Positions 23,799 through 32,463 of a stretch of 46,934 bases of DNA are shown piece after piece (position 1 is the first letter of the stretch; each line of letters starts with the position of its first letter). Location: the NCBI RefSeq assembly GCF_905372745.1, contig NZ_CAJPQR010000015.1:1-46934 (forward strand), read 5' to 3'. This DNA comes from an uncultured Campylobacter sp. GTDB lineage: Bacteria > Campylobacterota > Campylobacteria > Campylobacterales > Campylobacteraceae. The notes below the pieces were generated by a model. It had not been told where the DNA came from. It saw only the letters and a program-made list of their open reading frames with translations, and searched no databases. The translations under genes were made by a program, and so were the position numbers.

Positions 23799-24659
23799 TT
23801 AAAATTCGCCAAACGCCTAAGCATAGCGGGCGCGAAAATCATTGGCACCAGCGCGCGCACTATCGACGTCGCCGAGGATAGGAAGAAATTTAGCGAATTT
23901 ATCTCTAAAATAGGCGTCAAACAGCCGCGAAACGACACTGCAACAAGCGAAAAAGAGGCGTTAGAAAAGGCCGCTACCATCGGCTATCCTGTGCTCGTGC
24001 GCCCTAGCTACGTACTAGGCGGCCGTGCGATGAGGCGGGTGCATAGCGATGAGGAGCTACGCCTATACATGAGCGAAGCGGTCAAGGTCAGCAATCACTC
24101 GCCCGTACTAATCGATAAATTTTTACAAGATGCCGTAGAGCTCGATGTAGATGCGATCAGCGACGGCAAGGACGTCTATATCGGTGCCGTGATGCAGCAC
24201 ATCGAGGAGGCGGGCATCCACAGCGGCGACAGCGCATGCATACTGCCTCCGCTAAATTTAACCGCGCAGATGATCGAAAAGGTAGAAAATCAAACCCGCG
24301 ACATCGCGCTAAATTTAGGCGTAGTTGGGCTTATGAATATCCAGTTTGCCATCTACGAGGACGAACTTTTCATGATCGAGGTAAACCCGCGCGCTAGCCG
24401 CACCGTGCCGTTTGTTAGCAAGGCGACGGGCGTGCCGATGGCAAAGGTCGCTACGCGCGTTATGTGGCAAGGAGATTTGCGTGAGGCGCTTAAATTTTAT
24501 GATAACTACGGCGCGGTTTACGAGGAGCGCGGCATACTAAAGCCTCGCGTGAAAAATCACGTCTGCGTCAAAGAAGCGGTCTTTCCGTTTAACAAACTCT
24601 CTGGCGCGGATCTAATCCTGGGGCCTGAGATGAAAAGTACGGGCGAGGTCATGGCGTAA
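23799..24659 (+). pseudogene. carB: Carbamoyl-phosphate synthase large subunit, internal fragment
   Basis: The open frame encodes only the second ATP-grasp region of CarB, about 285 residues where the full protein has about 1080. It starts without an initiation codon (LKFAKRLSIAGAKIIGTSAR), continues through EDRKKFSEFISKIGVKQP, VLVRPSYVLGGRAMRRV, HIEEAGIHSGDSACILPP, QFAIYEDELFMIEVNPRASR and TVPFVSKATGVPMAKVA, and stops at GPEMKSTGEVMA. The frame is uninterrupted and well conserved, so the truncation is recent or the fragment was transferred. A GTG at 23991 could start a 222-residue product, but this would lack most of the domain. The intact carB must lie elsewhere. The flanking larB debris supports a pseudogene. 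Confidence 0.85.
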
Positions 24660-24662
24660 AAT

Positions 24663-24823
24663 AGCGCGTTAGTTAGCATGCTATCGGCCCTCGTCGGCAT
24701 ACCGACGCAGCATGAGATGCGAGGTAAATTTTATAACTTAACTACAGCGGGCGCCAGACAGCCACGCAATCGGAGTTAGCGCATAAAATCAACAACGGCT
24801 TTGACGCCTCATATAACGCCTAA
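24663..24823 (+). pseudogene. larB: larB 3' end remnant
   Basis: Right after the carB fragment, the frame reads SALVSMLSALVGIPT, similar to the ASVLAGLVSVPVIAVPT region of the intact LarB in this window. After a deleted or scrambled stretch, a segment matching the intact bases around 3412-3470 follows. With a frame change it reads GVSA then INNGFDASYNA and stop, close to GVSVVNIDNGFGAAYNA at the true C-terminus. It is a decayed second copy, about a quarter of the gene. Confidence 0.65.
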
Positions 24824-25477
24824 TCAAGGCTAAAAACAAAAATATCCCTCTCAAAGAACATACGAACGCAATAGTTAGACCCCCCCCATTTGCTCCAGCA
24901 AGTAGGCGGAGTTGTGCTAATAAACTAAATTTAATGGCATTATTTTTTATTGTTTTATCTTAAAGAATGTCGCTCCACTTGCGTTTGCAGTCCCAAAACA
25001 CGGCTATAAGCAAGGAAAAGTAGCTAAAAATGCGGTTAAGTTACATTTGGTCTAAATTTAGGCGAAACGCTTGATTTAACCGGTTCGTTCCTCCGTTCTA
25101 CCGGCTGCGCCCAACAAGCAATGCCGAAAAATTAAAAGCAAAATTTCGCAAAAAAGCGACGAAAAAGCGTAAAAAGATAGCCAAGACAGCGGCAAATTTG
25201 CTTAAACTGGCAAAGCGCCGCCAGATGATAAGGCGGCAAGCGGGCTTAAGATTTATTTTTCGTCCGTCTGACCTTTTAGTAATGCGCTAGCAACCTTTGT
25301 TTCCGCTCTTGCTTACTTATTTTTTGTATTTTTGATTAAATTTATCTCCGTATCCAGCACCCATAAAATGCGTCCAAAGCTTGCTACACGGCAAAAACTT
25401 TTGGGCTAAAGCAAAGACGAACTTGCGGCACTCATAAACAAAAACCAAAAACTCGTTTTAGCAATCCTGCGCCGAAT
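24824..25477. other. Gene-poor interval with start-less frames and a C8 tract
   Basis: There is no intact gene. At 24880-24887 there is a run of eight C. On the plus strand 25075-25290 is a 71-codon frame without a start, rich in lysine and arginine (KFRKKATKKRKKIAKTAANL). At 25272-25481 lies another, with a membrane-like segment (ALAYLFFVFLIKFISV) and one in-frame TAA before the ending LAALINKNQKLVLAILRRI. The second overlaps the 3' end of the EamA gene on the other strand. I recognise neither, and both look degraded. Confidence 0.4.
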
Positions 25478-26362
25478 TTAGAGCCGTTTTGCCGCCCTGC
25501 TTCGTTCGTAGTGCTCGATGATTTTGTTGTGAATGAGTAGCGAGATATAAATCACAGCACCGCCGAGGCAGAGCCTTAGTATATCCGCATCTTTGTGCCA
25601 AAAGACTAAATTTACGATGATGGCCGCAGGTATGAGAGCGTTATTCATGATGGCTAGAGTGCCGCTGTCTACCTCGCACGCGCCTTTGTTCCATAAAAAA
25701 TACCCAAGACCGCTAGCTCCGATACCAAGCCAGAGCAAAACCGCGCTTTGGGTTAGGTCGAGGTTTATTTTTTCCAGATTTCCAAACATGGCAAATGCTA
25801 CGCCCGTAACCGCCGAGGCTCCTACGAAAAAGTAGCCAAAAACCCCTCTTTGCTCGTTAAAATCACGCTTTTCTAGCAAAAATTTATACGCGCTCTGTCC
25901 GACGCCAAAGCATAAATTCGCCCCCTGCACGAGCAAAAATCCATGCCAAAAGCCCGCATTTACGTTACCGTATTTGATGATAAGAGCGCCAAAGACCGCG
26001 ATACCGACGCTAAGCAGATACAGTAGCCTAAGCCTACCCGCGAGCACGTCGTAAACCACGCTCACATAAAACGGCGTAAATATCGTAAAGAGAGCAACCT
26101 CGGCAACGCTAAGGTAAGTAAACGAGTTGTAGTAAAAGATATACATCGCGCCGATTTGCACTGCGCCGATCGCGGCTACTTTAGCGTAGAGGGCGAGGTT
26201 CTTTGCGGCAAAATCCTTAATCATAAAGGGCAAAAATACGCCAAGCGCAAGCACTACGCGCGAAAACGCGGCAAAGTAGCTATCCACTCGCCCCGCCAAA
26301 AACTCGCCGATGAGGCTAAAGCTAAACGCCCAAAGCACGGTTACGAAAATTAGTTTTTTCAC
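25478..26362 (-). CDS. EamA/DMT-family transporter
   Basis: This inner-membrane permease of the drug/metabolite transporter superfamily has 294 residues and ten predicted helices in two EamA halves. The N-terminus IFVTVLWAFSFSLIGEFLAG and the YYNSFTYLSVAEVALFTIF then TPFY segment are typical. The second half carries ASGLGYFLWNKGACEVDSGTLAIMNNALIPAA-like features. The start is GTG at 26362 with GGAGAAA upstream. The substrate is unknown; relatives move amino acids, carboxylates or metabolites outward. It is a single-gene unit. Confidence 0.88.
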   Translation of the reverse strand: MKKLIFVTVLWAFSFSLIGEFLAGRVDSYFAAFSRVVLALGVFLPFMIKDFAAKNLALYAKVAAIGAVQIGAMYIFYYNSFTYLSVAEVALFTIFTPFYVSVVYDVLAGRLRLLYLLSVGIAVFGALIIKYGNVNAGFWHGFLLVQGANLCFGVGQSAYKFLLEKRDFNEQRGVFGYFFVGASAVTGVAFAMFGNLEKINLDLTQSAVLLWLGIGASGLGYFLWNKGACEVDSGTLAIMNNALIPAAIIVNLVFWHKDADILRLCLGGAVIYISLLIHNKIIEHYERSRAAKRL

Positions 26363-26618
26363 TTTTTCTCCATTTTTAAATCAAATTTTAGCCCAAATAG
26401 TAGCGAAATTCGCCTAAATTTAAAACCTAAATTTAAGCCGCAAAAGCGCCCGTATAAATTTACCCGCTCTAGCAAAATCTCGCGCAGCCGCTTGCGGTTA
26501 AGTCCGCAAGTAGGCGCGCATACGGGAGGCCAAACGGGCGGCTTTGCAAATTTTCTAGTTGAGAGCTTTATCTTAAAACAAAAGCCGACCGACCTCGATC
26601 AAAGCTTAAAGCGCTAGA

Positions 26619-27212
26619 TTATTTTTGCTTTTGTAAAAATACCGAAAAATGCTTGTATTTAGGCTCGTTAGCTAAATACTTTTGACAATCCTTTCTGATA
26701 TCTAGATGCAGTCCTCTTTTATCCGTAAATCGCTGCAAAGCGGCCTGTATTTGCGGAGCGAAGCCCGCTATCTTGCGTCTAACCAGGCCCCAGATAATCG
26801 TGCTTGCAAACCGCGGATTTTCCCAAAAGTCGCTACGATTTTGAGCGATTTGTATAAATGGGATATCTAGCCTATTTTCCCATAGCACTAGAACAAAGTC
26901 GTGCCGTCCGCCGCCGTATTTTTCGTTTTCTATGACGGCTAAAATCGTATCGACGACCTTTTGAGAGGATTTTAACTGCGGATAAAATTTCTTCAAACCC
27001 ATCATCAGCCGTAGCCCTACGGTAGCAACCCTGTACTCGTACAAATACTCGAAAGCAAAAGTATCTTTTTCCTTAAAGTTATCAAAAGCAAACTCGCAAG
27101 CCTCTAAAATCCACGCGCAAAGCGTATCTTCGTTAAAATTATGATCCGGGCTAATCAGCCTTTTTTCGTAGGCTATCATTTTTTCGACGATTATCTTTTT
27201 GTTTTCGTCCAT
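26619..27212 (-). CDS. Hypothetical protein, alpha-helical
   Basis: I do not recognise this 197-residue soluble protein. It is mostly alpha-helical by composition, with alternating helices of 15-20 residues and no signal peptide or membrane segment. A short GGGRH loop sits at about residues 98-102. It lies 77 bases downstream of the WG-repeat gene on the same strand and may be co-transcribed with it. A good ribosome site (AAAGGAA) precedes the ATG. Confidence 0.65.
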   Translation of the reverse strand: MDENKKIIVEKMIAYEKRLISPDHNFNEDTLCAWILEACEFAFDNFKEKDTFAFEYLYEYRVATVGLRLMMGLKKFYPQLKSSQKVVDTILAVIENEKYGGGRHDFVLVLWENRLDIPFIQIAQNRSDFWENPRFASTIIWGLVRRKIAGFAPQIQAALQRFTDKRGLHLDIRKDCQKYLANEPKYKHFSVFLQKQK

Positions 27213-27289
27213 TTTTGTTCCTTTGCGTTTAGTTTTAGTTTATTACCGCTTTTTAAGCGCCGCGCAAAACGGTTAAATTTGCGCCTATG

Positions 27290-28681
27290 TTATTTTGGCG
27301 CGACCGTTTTGCCGTTTTTATCCACGATATACCATTTGTCCTCTTTTTGAGCAGAAGCGATACCGCCTTTAAAAGCGCTTGCCCTGCAGTATCTAAACGG
27401 TATCGCAACTCGTCCGCTTACGTCTAAAAAGCCGACTTTGCCGTCCTTTTCAGCCTTAGCCAGCCCATCCTCAAAAATGTCTATATCGTCAAAGTCTAGC
27501 GGAGCGAGTATATCGCCCGTGCTTGATATTAGCCCGTATTTTTCGCCCTTTTGCGCTATAAATACGCCGTCCTCGCACTCGTCTAGAAAATCGTATTCAA
27601 AGGGGACGGTTATGCCGTCTTTGCCCGCGATTGCGTACTTTTCGCCCTCTCGTACTACCGTAAGGCCGTTTTTACCCGGTATACCGACATCGTCAAATTT
27701 AAACGGTATTATTGCTTCGCCGTTTTTGTCTATGACGCCCCACTTTTCGCCTATTCTTGCACGGCAAAATTTGCCCCCATACCAGACCTCTCCGACCTCG
27801 TCAAATTTAAAAGGTATCATAGCTTCTCCGTTTTTATCTATAAAACCCCATTTTTCGCCGTCCCTTGCCGCGGCTAGTCCTCTACAAAAATCCCTCGTTT
27901 CGTCAAATTTACAGTAAAACGCGACCTTATCGTTTCGGTTTATAAAAAGCTCGCGTCCGTCCTTTTTAACCTTAGCCAGCCCTTCGCAAAACCACTCTGC
28001 CCCGTCGTATTTGCAGGGAATAACAAGCTCGCCGCGACTATTTACGTAGCCCCATTTTCCGCCGATTACGGGCCTAGCGGATCCGCCTTTTTGCACGGCG
28101 GCAAAACCATCCAAGAAATAATCTATATAGTAGCCCGCGGGCAATTTCGCCTCGCCGTTTATATCAACCAGCAAAAACTCGCCATCTTTTGAAACTTTAA
28201 ATAAACCCCCGCGACCAACCAAGCTCGCGCTGCTATAGCAAAACCCGCCTGGAGCTTCGCCGCGTTTATTTGCTATGCCCCATCTTTCGCCTTTTGCGGC
28301 GATGATAAAGTCCTGCCCGACCTCGGAAATTTCATCAAATTCAAAAGGCGCCAAAACGGTCCCGTCTTTATCTACGACGCCCCATTTTTCGCCCTTTTTC
28401 GCGCGAAATAAAGGCTCTAAGCCAGCCCCTTCATCGCCTACGATATCGCCGTATTCGCAGGGCAGGATGATTTTTCCTTGCGCGTTTGCTAGGCCGAGCT
28501 TTCCGTTTTTTTCGAGCGTAAAAAACTCGGGCAAGCACCAAACGTTATCGTAAACGCAGGGCAAAACCTCCTCGCCGCTTGAGTTTATCAGCCCCCATTT
28601 TTTGCTTTTACCGCAAATCGCGGCCAGACCGCCATTTGAAAACTCGCCGATAAAGTCGTATTCTAGGCCGTTATCTCGCAT
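27290..28681 (-). CDS. WG-repeat protein
   Basis: This 463-residue protein is made almost wholly of WG beta-repeats, about 13 units of 30-35 residues. Each has a K.GKWGfiDk.Gk..iP.kfD pattern, for example GEKWGFIDKNGEAMIPFKFD and the next unit GEKWGVIDKNGEAIIPFKFD. No signal peptide or membrane segment is visible, so it should be cytoplasmic. The repeats probably form a protein-interaction surface; no specific partner is known. The high similarity of adjacent repeats suggests expansion by internal duplication. Confidence 0.88.
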   Translation of the reverse strand: MRDNGLEYDFIGEFSNGGLAAICGKSKKWGLINSSGEEVLPCVYDNVWCLPEFFTLEKNGKLGLANAQGKIILPCEYGDIVGDEGAGLEPLFRAKKGEKWGVVDKDGTVLAPFEFDEISEVGQDFIIAAKGERWGIANKRGEAPGGFCYSSASLVGRGGLFKVSKDGEFLLVDINGEAKLPAGYYIDYFLDGFAAVQKGGSARPVIGGKWGYVNSRGELVIPCKYDGAEWFCEGLAKVKKDGRELFINRNDKVAFYCKFDETRDFCRGLAAARDGEKWGFIDKNGEAMIPFKFDEVGEVWYGGKFCRARIGEKWGVIDKNGEAIIPFKFDDVGIPGKNGLTVVREGEKYAIAGKDGITVPFEYDFLDECEDGVFIAQKGEKYGLISSTGDILAPLDFDDIDIFEDGLAKAEKDGKVGFLDVSGRVAIPFRYCRASAFKGGIASAQKEDKWYIVDKNGKTVAPK

Positions 28682-28913
28682 TTATTTCCTTTAAATTTAG
28701 TTCGCGCAAAGCCCTCGCGCACCCAATTTTCAAGTCTTTTTAGGGCCGCGAGCGTATTTTTAAACCCAAACGCGCCGCAAGCGCGGTTTAACGGCGATGC
28801 GCAGAGTAGCAAAACCTACGAGCTTTTGCGGCAAAGGCTAATTTTTATTTTTGCGCTACGGCTAGGATTTGATCTGATTTTCGGTACCGGCGAGTAGGCA
28901 AAGCGCTCTAAAT

Positions 28914-29573
28914 TTAGCCTAAAAATCCCCGCATCATATACGCGCCGGCCGCGCCCGCATCCTTGATCTTGCTTAAATTTTCAAAATTTATCCCGCCGAT
29001 AGCGTAGGTTTTTATTTTTAAGCTCTCGCAAATCTCCTGCAAAAATTTAAGCCCCCTGCCTCGCTCTAGCGCGTGAGACGGCGTATCAAAAATATGCCCC
29101 GCCACGACGTAGTCGGCACCGAGATCCTGCGCCGCTAGAGCCTGCTCTAAAGAGTGCACCGAAACGCCAATTTTGAGATTTTGCGTCAAATTCGGCGCAT
29201 AAGTGCCGCTAATTTCATCTTTATCCGCACGAACGCTACCTGATTTAGCCGAATTTAAATCCGCTAAATTTACAGCCCGCTTGCCGCCTGATGCCCTAAA
29301 TTTAGCAAAAGGCAGATGCAGTTCGCCCATGCCGAGCTTGCTTGCGACGCTTGCGTGAGTATGCAAAACTAGGCCCGCGCTAGAGCCGCACTCAGCGATG
29401 ATCTCAAGCGTTTTGCGGGCTAAATTTTCGTATTCGTCCCCTGATAAATCGCTCTCCCTGAGCAAAATTTTATCCGCCTTGCCGCCCTGCGCTACGCGCC
29501 TAACGTCCGCGAAAAAATCCTCGCTCAATCGGCGGTTCGTCACCCAAACGAGCTCAAATTTACCAAAACCCAT
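28914..29573 (-). CDS. thiE: Thiamine phosphate synthase family protein (ThiE/TenI)
   Basis: ThiE joins the thiazole and pyrimidine phosphates to thiamine phosphate; TenI relatives aromatise the thiazole. The 219-residue protein shows the TIM-barrel features KILLRESDLS, LVLHTHASVA, GVSVHSLEQALAAQDLGADY, VAGHIFDTPSHALERGRGL and YAIGGIN. The ATG at 29573 has GGAG upstream and is preferred to a TTG 21 bases earlier. It follows thiH by 62 bases in the thiazole cluster. The substitution pattern (VAGHIFDT, where ThiE has VG.GP.F.T) leaves TenI as an alternative. Confidence 0.85.
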   Translation of the reverse strand: MGFGKFELVWVTNRRLSEDFFADVRRVAQGGKADKILLRESDLSGDEYENLARKTLEIIAECGSSAGLVLHTHASVASKLGMGELHLPFAKFRASGGKRAVNLADLNSAKSGSVRADKDEISGTYAPNLTQNLKIGVSVHSLEQALAAQDLGADYVVAGHIFDTPSHALERGRGLKFLQEICESLKIKTYAIGGINFENLSKIKDAGAAGAYMMRGFLG

Positions 29574-29635
29574 CGCCCCTACTCCAAAAGCCAAATTTTA
29601 CGTCCGAAAAACGCGCGACCGATAGCCGACCGACC

Positions 29636-30787
29636 TCAAACGTAAATATGCTCGCTCATCACGGGCTGCAAATTTAGACCTCGCACGACGCCCAGTATCT
29701 CATCAACCGAGCGCGCGTCGCTGATCTCAAACTGCTCGTCGCCCTTTTTGGTTTTATCCGAGTGCGTCCCCACGCCAGTGCTAACGCCGGCTGAAATTTT
29801 GTTTGCGGCGACTGCGATGACGCCGTCTCGAAAGCGCGCCGACTCGCGCGTGGAGATCGTGATATTTGCGTACGGCAAAAAAAGACGGTACGCGCAGATG
29901 ACCTGAAATAGTGCCCTCTCATCGACGTCTCGCGGGCCGACGTGAGCCTTGTTAATCGCGGGGCGCAGGCGCGGACAAGATAGCGCGATCTCGGCGTGCG
30001 GGTACTTTTGCTGTATGAGATGAGCGTGCAGCGCGGTGGCTAGAGCGTCCTTTCTAAAGTCGTCAAGCCCCAAAAGCGCGGCAAATCCGACGCTGCGCAT
30101 ACCGCCCATAAGAGCGCGCTCCTGAGCGTGAAAGCGGTAGGCAAACGAGCGCTTGACGCCGCCTAGGTGAAATTTCGCATACGCTGCCGGGTCGTAAGTC
30201 TCCTGAAAAACCACGACGTAGTCCGCGCCGCAACCGTGCAGAAACGCGTATTCGTCGGCATTTAGCGGATATATCTCGACGCCTACGTTGCTAAAAAGCC
30301 TAGACGCCTCCTTGCAAACCTCGCCGATGTAGCCTAGGTCGCTTTTTTTCGCGCTTTCGCCGGTTAGGATAAGCACGTCTTTTAGCCCGCTTTTTGCGAT
30401 ATTTGCCAGCTCCGTCGCCGCCTCGTCCGCCTTTAGCCGCACGCGCGAGATCTTGTTTCGCGAGCTAAAACCGCAGTAGACGCAGTCGCTGTCGCAAAAA
30501 TTTGAGATATAAAGCGGCGTAAAAAACTGCACCGAGTTGCCAAACTGCCTGCGTGTCCTATCTCGCGCCGCCTCCGCCATCTCGCCTAAAAATGCGCCCG
30601 CAGCGGGGCTTAGAAGCGCTTTTAGGCCCTCTACGCTTAGATTTTCTTCGCCAAGAGCGCGCTTTACGCTAAGGGCGTCAAATTTCTCGTAGTCGTAGTC
30701 CTCTCGCGCGGCTAGCACCCGCCGCATCAGCGTTTCGTCTATGCGCTGGGCGCCCTGCGCATACTCCATCACGTCTATATTTTTCAA
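29636..30787 (-). CDS. thiH: 2-iminoacetate synthase ThiH
   Basis: ThiH is a radical-SAM enzyme that cleaves tyrosine to dehydroglycine (2-iminoacetate) and p-cresol for thiazole synthesis. The 383-residue protein carries the cluster motif CDSDCVYCGF with C98, C102 and C105, followed by ILTGESAKKSDLGYIGEVC, IYPLNADEY, VVFQETYDPAAYA and the GVSTGVGTHS region near 338-347. The start is TTG with GGAG 6 bases ahead. It is separated from thiG by 616 bases, unlike the usual tight thiG-thiH arrangement. Confidence 0.95.
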   Translation of the reverse strand: MKNIDVMEYAQGAQRIDETLMRRVLAAREDYDYEKFDALSVKRALGEENLSVEGLKALLSPAAGAFLGEMAEAARDRTRRQFGNSVQFFTPLYISNFCDSDCVYCGFSSRNKISRVRLKADEAATELANIAKSGLKDVLILTGESAKKSDLGYIGEVCKEASRLFSNVGVEIYPLNADEYAFLHGCGADYVVVFQETYDPAAYAKFHLGGVKRSFAYRFHAQERALMGGMRSVGFAALLGLDDFRKDALATALHAHLIQQKYPHAEIALSCPRLRPAINKAHVGPRDVDERALFQVICAYRLFLPYANITISTRESARFRDGVIAVAANKISAGVSTGVGTHSDKTKKGDEQFEISDARSVDEILGVVRGLNLQPVMSEHIYV

Positions 30788-31403
30788 ATATTTCTCCGTT
30801 TTTTAGTCTAAATTTTAGCGATTTTTGCACTGCAAATTTGAGCCTAGATCGCGAGCTTGCTCGTATAAATTTGGCTCAAATTTGCAAGCTCGCCGTTACA
30901 AGGGATAAATTTATCGCGTTTGGCTCACTATTTTGAGTAAATTTATGCGGCGTTTGGCTAAATTTTACGACAAATCGGTAAATTTTAACGCGCCGATATC
31001 GCGATGCCTCATCAAATTTCGCTACGACCTCTACCCAAAATGCCGCGCAACGTCAGGAAAATTTATCGCTCGTTTGTTCCGATAAAGCGAAGCGATGCCG
31101 ACTTTAAACACTTCCGCTCCGCGTTATTTTAAAGGCAAGCTAAATCGGCGTAGTTTTCCTCGCGGTATAAATCAAAAAGGTAAATTTGACGACCCGTTTT
31201 GCCGCCGCTTCGCCGAATTTAAAATGCGAAAGTTCATTAAATTTAGGCGGGTTTTACCGCAAAACCTACTAAAATACCGAGCAAATCGTGCCAAGCAAAT
31301 AAATTTCAAACCAAAAACCAAACCTAGCACGCCGCAAAATCATCGCAAACCAAATTTAAAGCCGTTTTTAGCCAAAATAAACCAAGCGCAAATTCGGCCG
31401 ACT
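30788..31403. other. 616-bp non-coding gap within the thi cluster, with an inverted repeat
   Basis: No credible gene lies here. The interval is dense in AAATTT words. GCGAGCTTGC at 30851-30860 and GCAAGCTCGC at 30884-30893 form a perfect 10-bp inverted repeat with a 23-base loop. A plus-strand frame at 31095-31433 has a skewed K/N/R/P composition and overlaps the end of thiG, so I do not accept it as a gene. The gap may hold a promoter for thiH and thiE. Confidence 0.5.
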
Positions 31404-32180
31404 TTACTCCAAAAATCCCGTCAGCGGACTTGACGCACGAGCACTTTCGCTCACATTGCCAAGCCCGGATAGATACGCCAGCCTGCCCGCCTGAATCGCT
31501 AGCGCAAATGCTCGCGCCATAGTCTTTACGTCGCCCGCAGTCGCGATAGCGGTGTTTGCCATCACTGCCGCGCAGCCCATCTGCATCGCCTCGCACGCCT
31601 GCGCCGGAGTGCCGATACCAGCATCCACGATCACGGGCAGGTCTATCTCGGCGAGCAAGATTTTTATAAATTCTCGCGTACAAAGGCCTTTATTCGTCCC
31701 GATCGGAGCGCCCAGAGGCATCACGCACGCAGCACCCGCAGAGGCCAGATCGCGCGCTACGTTTAGGTCGGGATACATATAGGGCATCACGACGAAGCCC
31801 ATGTTTGCGAGCTTTTCGGTCGCTTTTATCGTCTCGTAGTTGTCGGGCAGCAGGTATTTGCTATCTCTGATAACCTCGACCTTCACGAGGTCGCCGCAGC
31901 CGGCCTCGCGCGCTAGTTTTGCGATACGCATGCACTCATCGGCGTTCCTAGCACCCGAGGTGTTTGGCAGTAGCGTCACGCCCTTTGGGATAAAATCTAA
32001 GATATTTTCTACCCCGCCCTCGTTCACGCGCCGAAGCGCTAGCGTCACGATCTGCGCGCCCGCCTCGTACACCGCGGCCTCCAAAAGAGGCAATGAAAAT
32101 TTACCCGATCCCAGGATAAAGCGCGAGCTAAATTTATGCCCGCCAAGCTCTAAAATATCGTTATTTTCATCAAATTTCAT
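31404..32180 (-). CDS. thiG: Thiazole synthase ThiG
   Basis: ThiG condenses DXP, dehydroglycine and ThiS-thiocarboxylate into the thiazole phosphate. The 258 residues include SRFILGSGKF near 19-28, VTLALRRVNEG near 46-56, LPNTSGARNADECMRIAKLA near 72-91, the Schiff-base lysine in LVKVEVIRDSKYLLPD, VMPLGAPIGT and the phosphate-binding DAGIGTPAQA and MANTAIATA. It begins one base after the thiS stop, so the two are coupled. With thiH and thiE it forms the thiazole branch. Confidence 0.96.
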   Translation of the reverse strand: MKFDENNDILELGGHKFSSRFILGSGKFSLPLLEAAVYEAGAQIVTLALRRVNEGGVENILDFIPKGVTLLPNTSGARNADECMRIAKLAREAGCGDLVKVEVIRDSKYLLPDNYETIKATEKLANMGFVVMPYMYPDLNVARDLASAGAACVMPLGAPIGTNKGLCTREFIKILLAEIDLPVIVDAGIGTPAQACEAMQMGCAAVMANTAIATAGDVKTMARAFALAIQAGRLAYLSGLGNVSESARASSPLTGFLE

Positions 32181-32181
32181 C

Positions 32182-32376
32182 TCAGCCTCCGCCTACAAAA
32201 TGCACTATCTCGGCCAAGTCGCCGTCTTTTAGCGCCGTATCAAATTTATCTTTTGGCAAGATTTCGCCGTTTAGCTCGACCGCGATACGCCCCGGATTTA
32301 GCCCTTTTGCAGCGAGCAGCTGCGCTACTGTTTTGCCGATAAATTCGCCCCCATCTTTGCCGTTTATTTTTAGCAT
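32182..32376 (-). CDS. thiS: Sulfur carrier protein ThiS
   Basis: ThiS carries the sulfur for thiazole formation as a C-terminal thiocarboxylate. The 64-residue ubiquitin-like protein has the expected start MLKINGK, the central RIAVELNGEILPKD and the ending EIVHFVGGG with the terminal Gly-Gly needed for activation. The activating enzyme ThiF is not in the window and must be elsewhere or replaced by another E1-like protein. It is the first gene of the thi unit. Confidence 0.95.
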   Translation of the reverse strand: MLKINGKDGGEFIGKTVAQLLAAKGLNPGRIAVELNGEILPKDKFDTALKDGDLAEIVHFVGGG

Positions 32377-32441
32377 TTTATTTCCGTTTTATTAAATTTA
32401 GCGCGCCCTTGCGGGTCAAATTTCGCGCCCCAGAGTCGCCG

Positions 32442-32447
32442 ATTATA
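32442..32447 (-). promoter_or_regulatory. Possible -10 box of the thiS-thiG unit
   Basis: The minus strand reads TATAAT after CGG, 65 bases upstream of the thiS start and within the short gap after apeM. I looked for a TPP riboswitch in this leader and saw none of its conserved bases (CTGAGA, ACCTGA). Confidence 0.45.
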
Positions 32448-32463
32448 CCGCTTTTTGCTAAAT

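Noticed and set aside
26491..26510. Hairpin CTTGCGG/CCGCAAG as a terminator after the 197-residue protein
   Set aside because: The stem is only 7 pairs, lies over 100 bases past the stop and has no T run on the right side.
31095..31433. Plus-strand open frame of 112 codons in the thiG-thiH gap
   Set aside because: Composition is dominated by K, N, R, P and F from AAATTT-rich DNA, no domain is visible, and it overlaps the thiG coding end on the other strand.
32377..32463. TPP riboswitch in front of thiS
   Set aside because: The leader is under 90 bases and has none of the conserved TPP-binding sequences.
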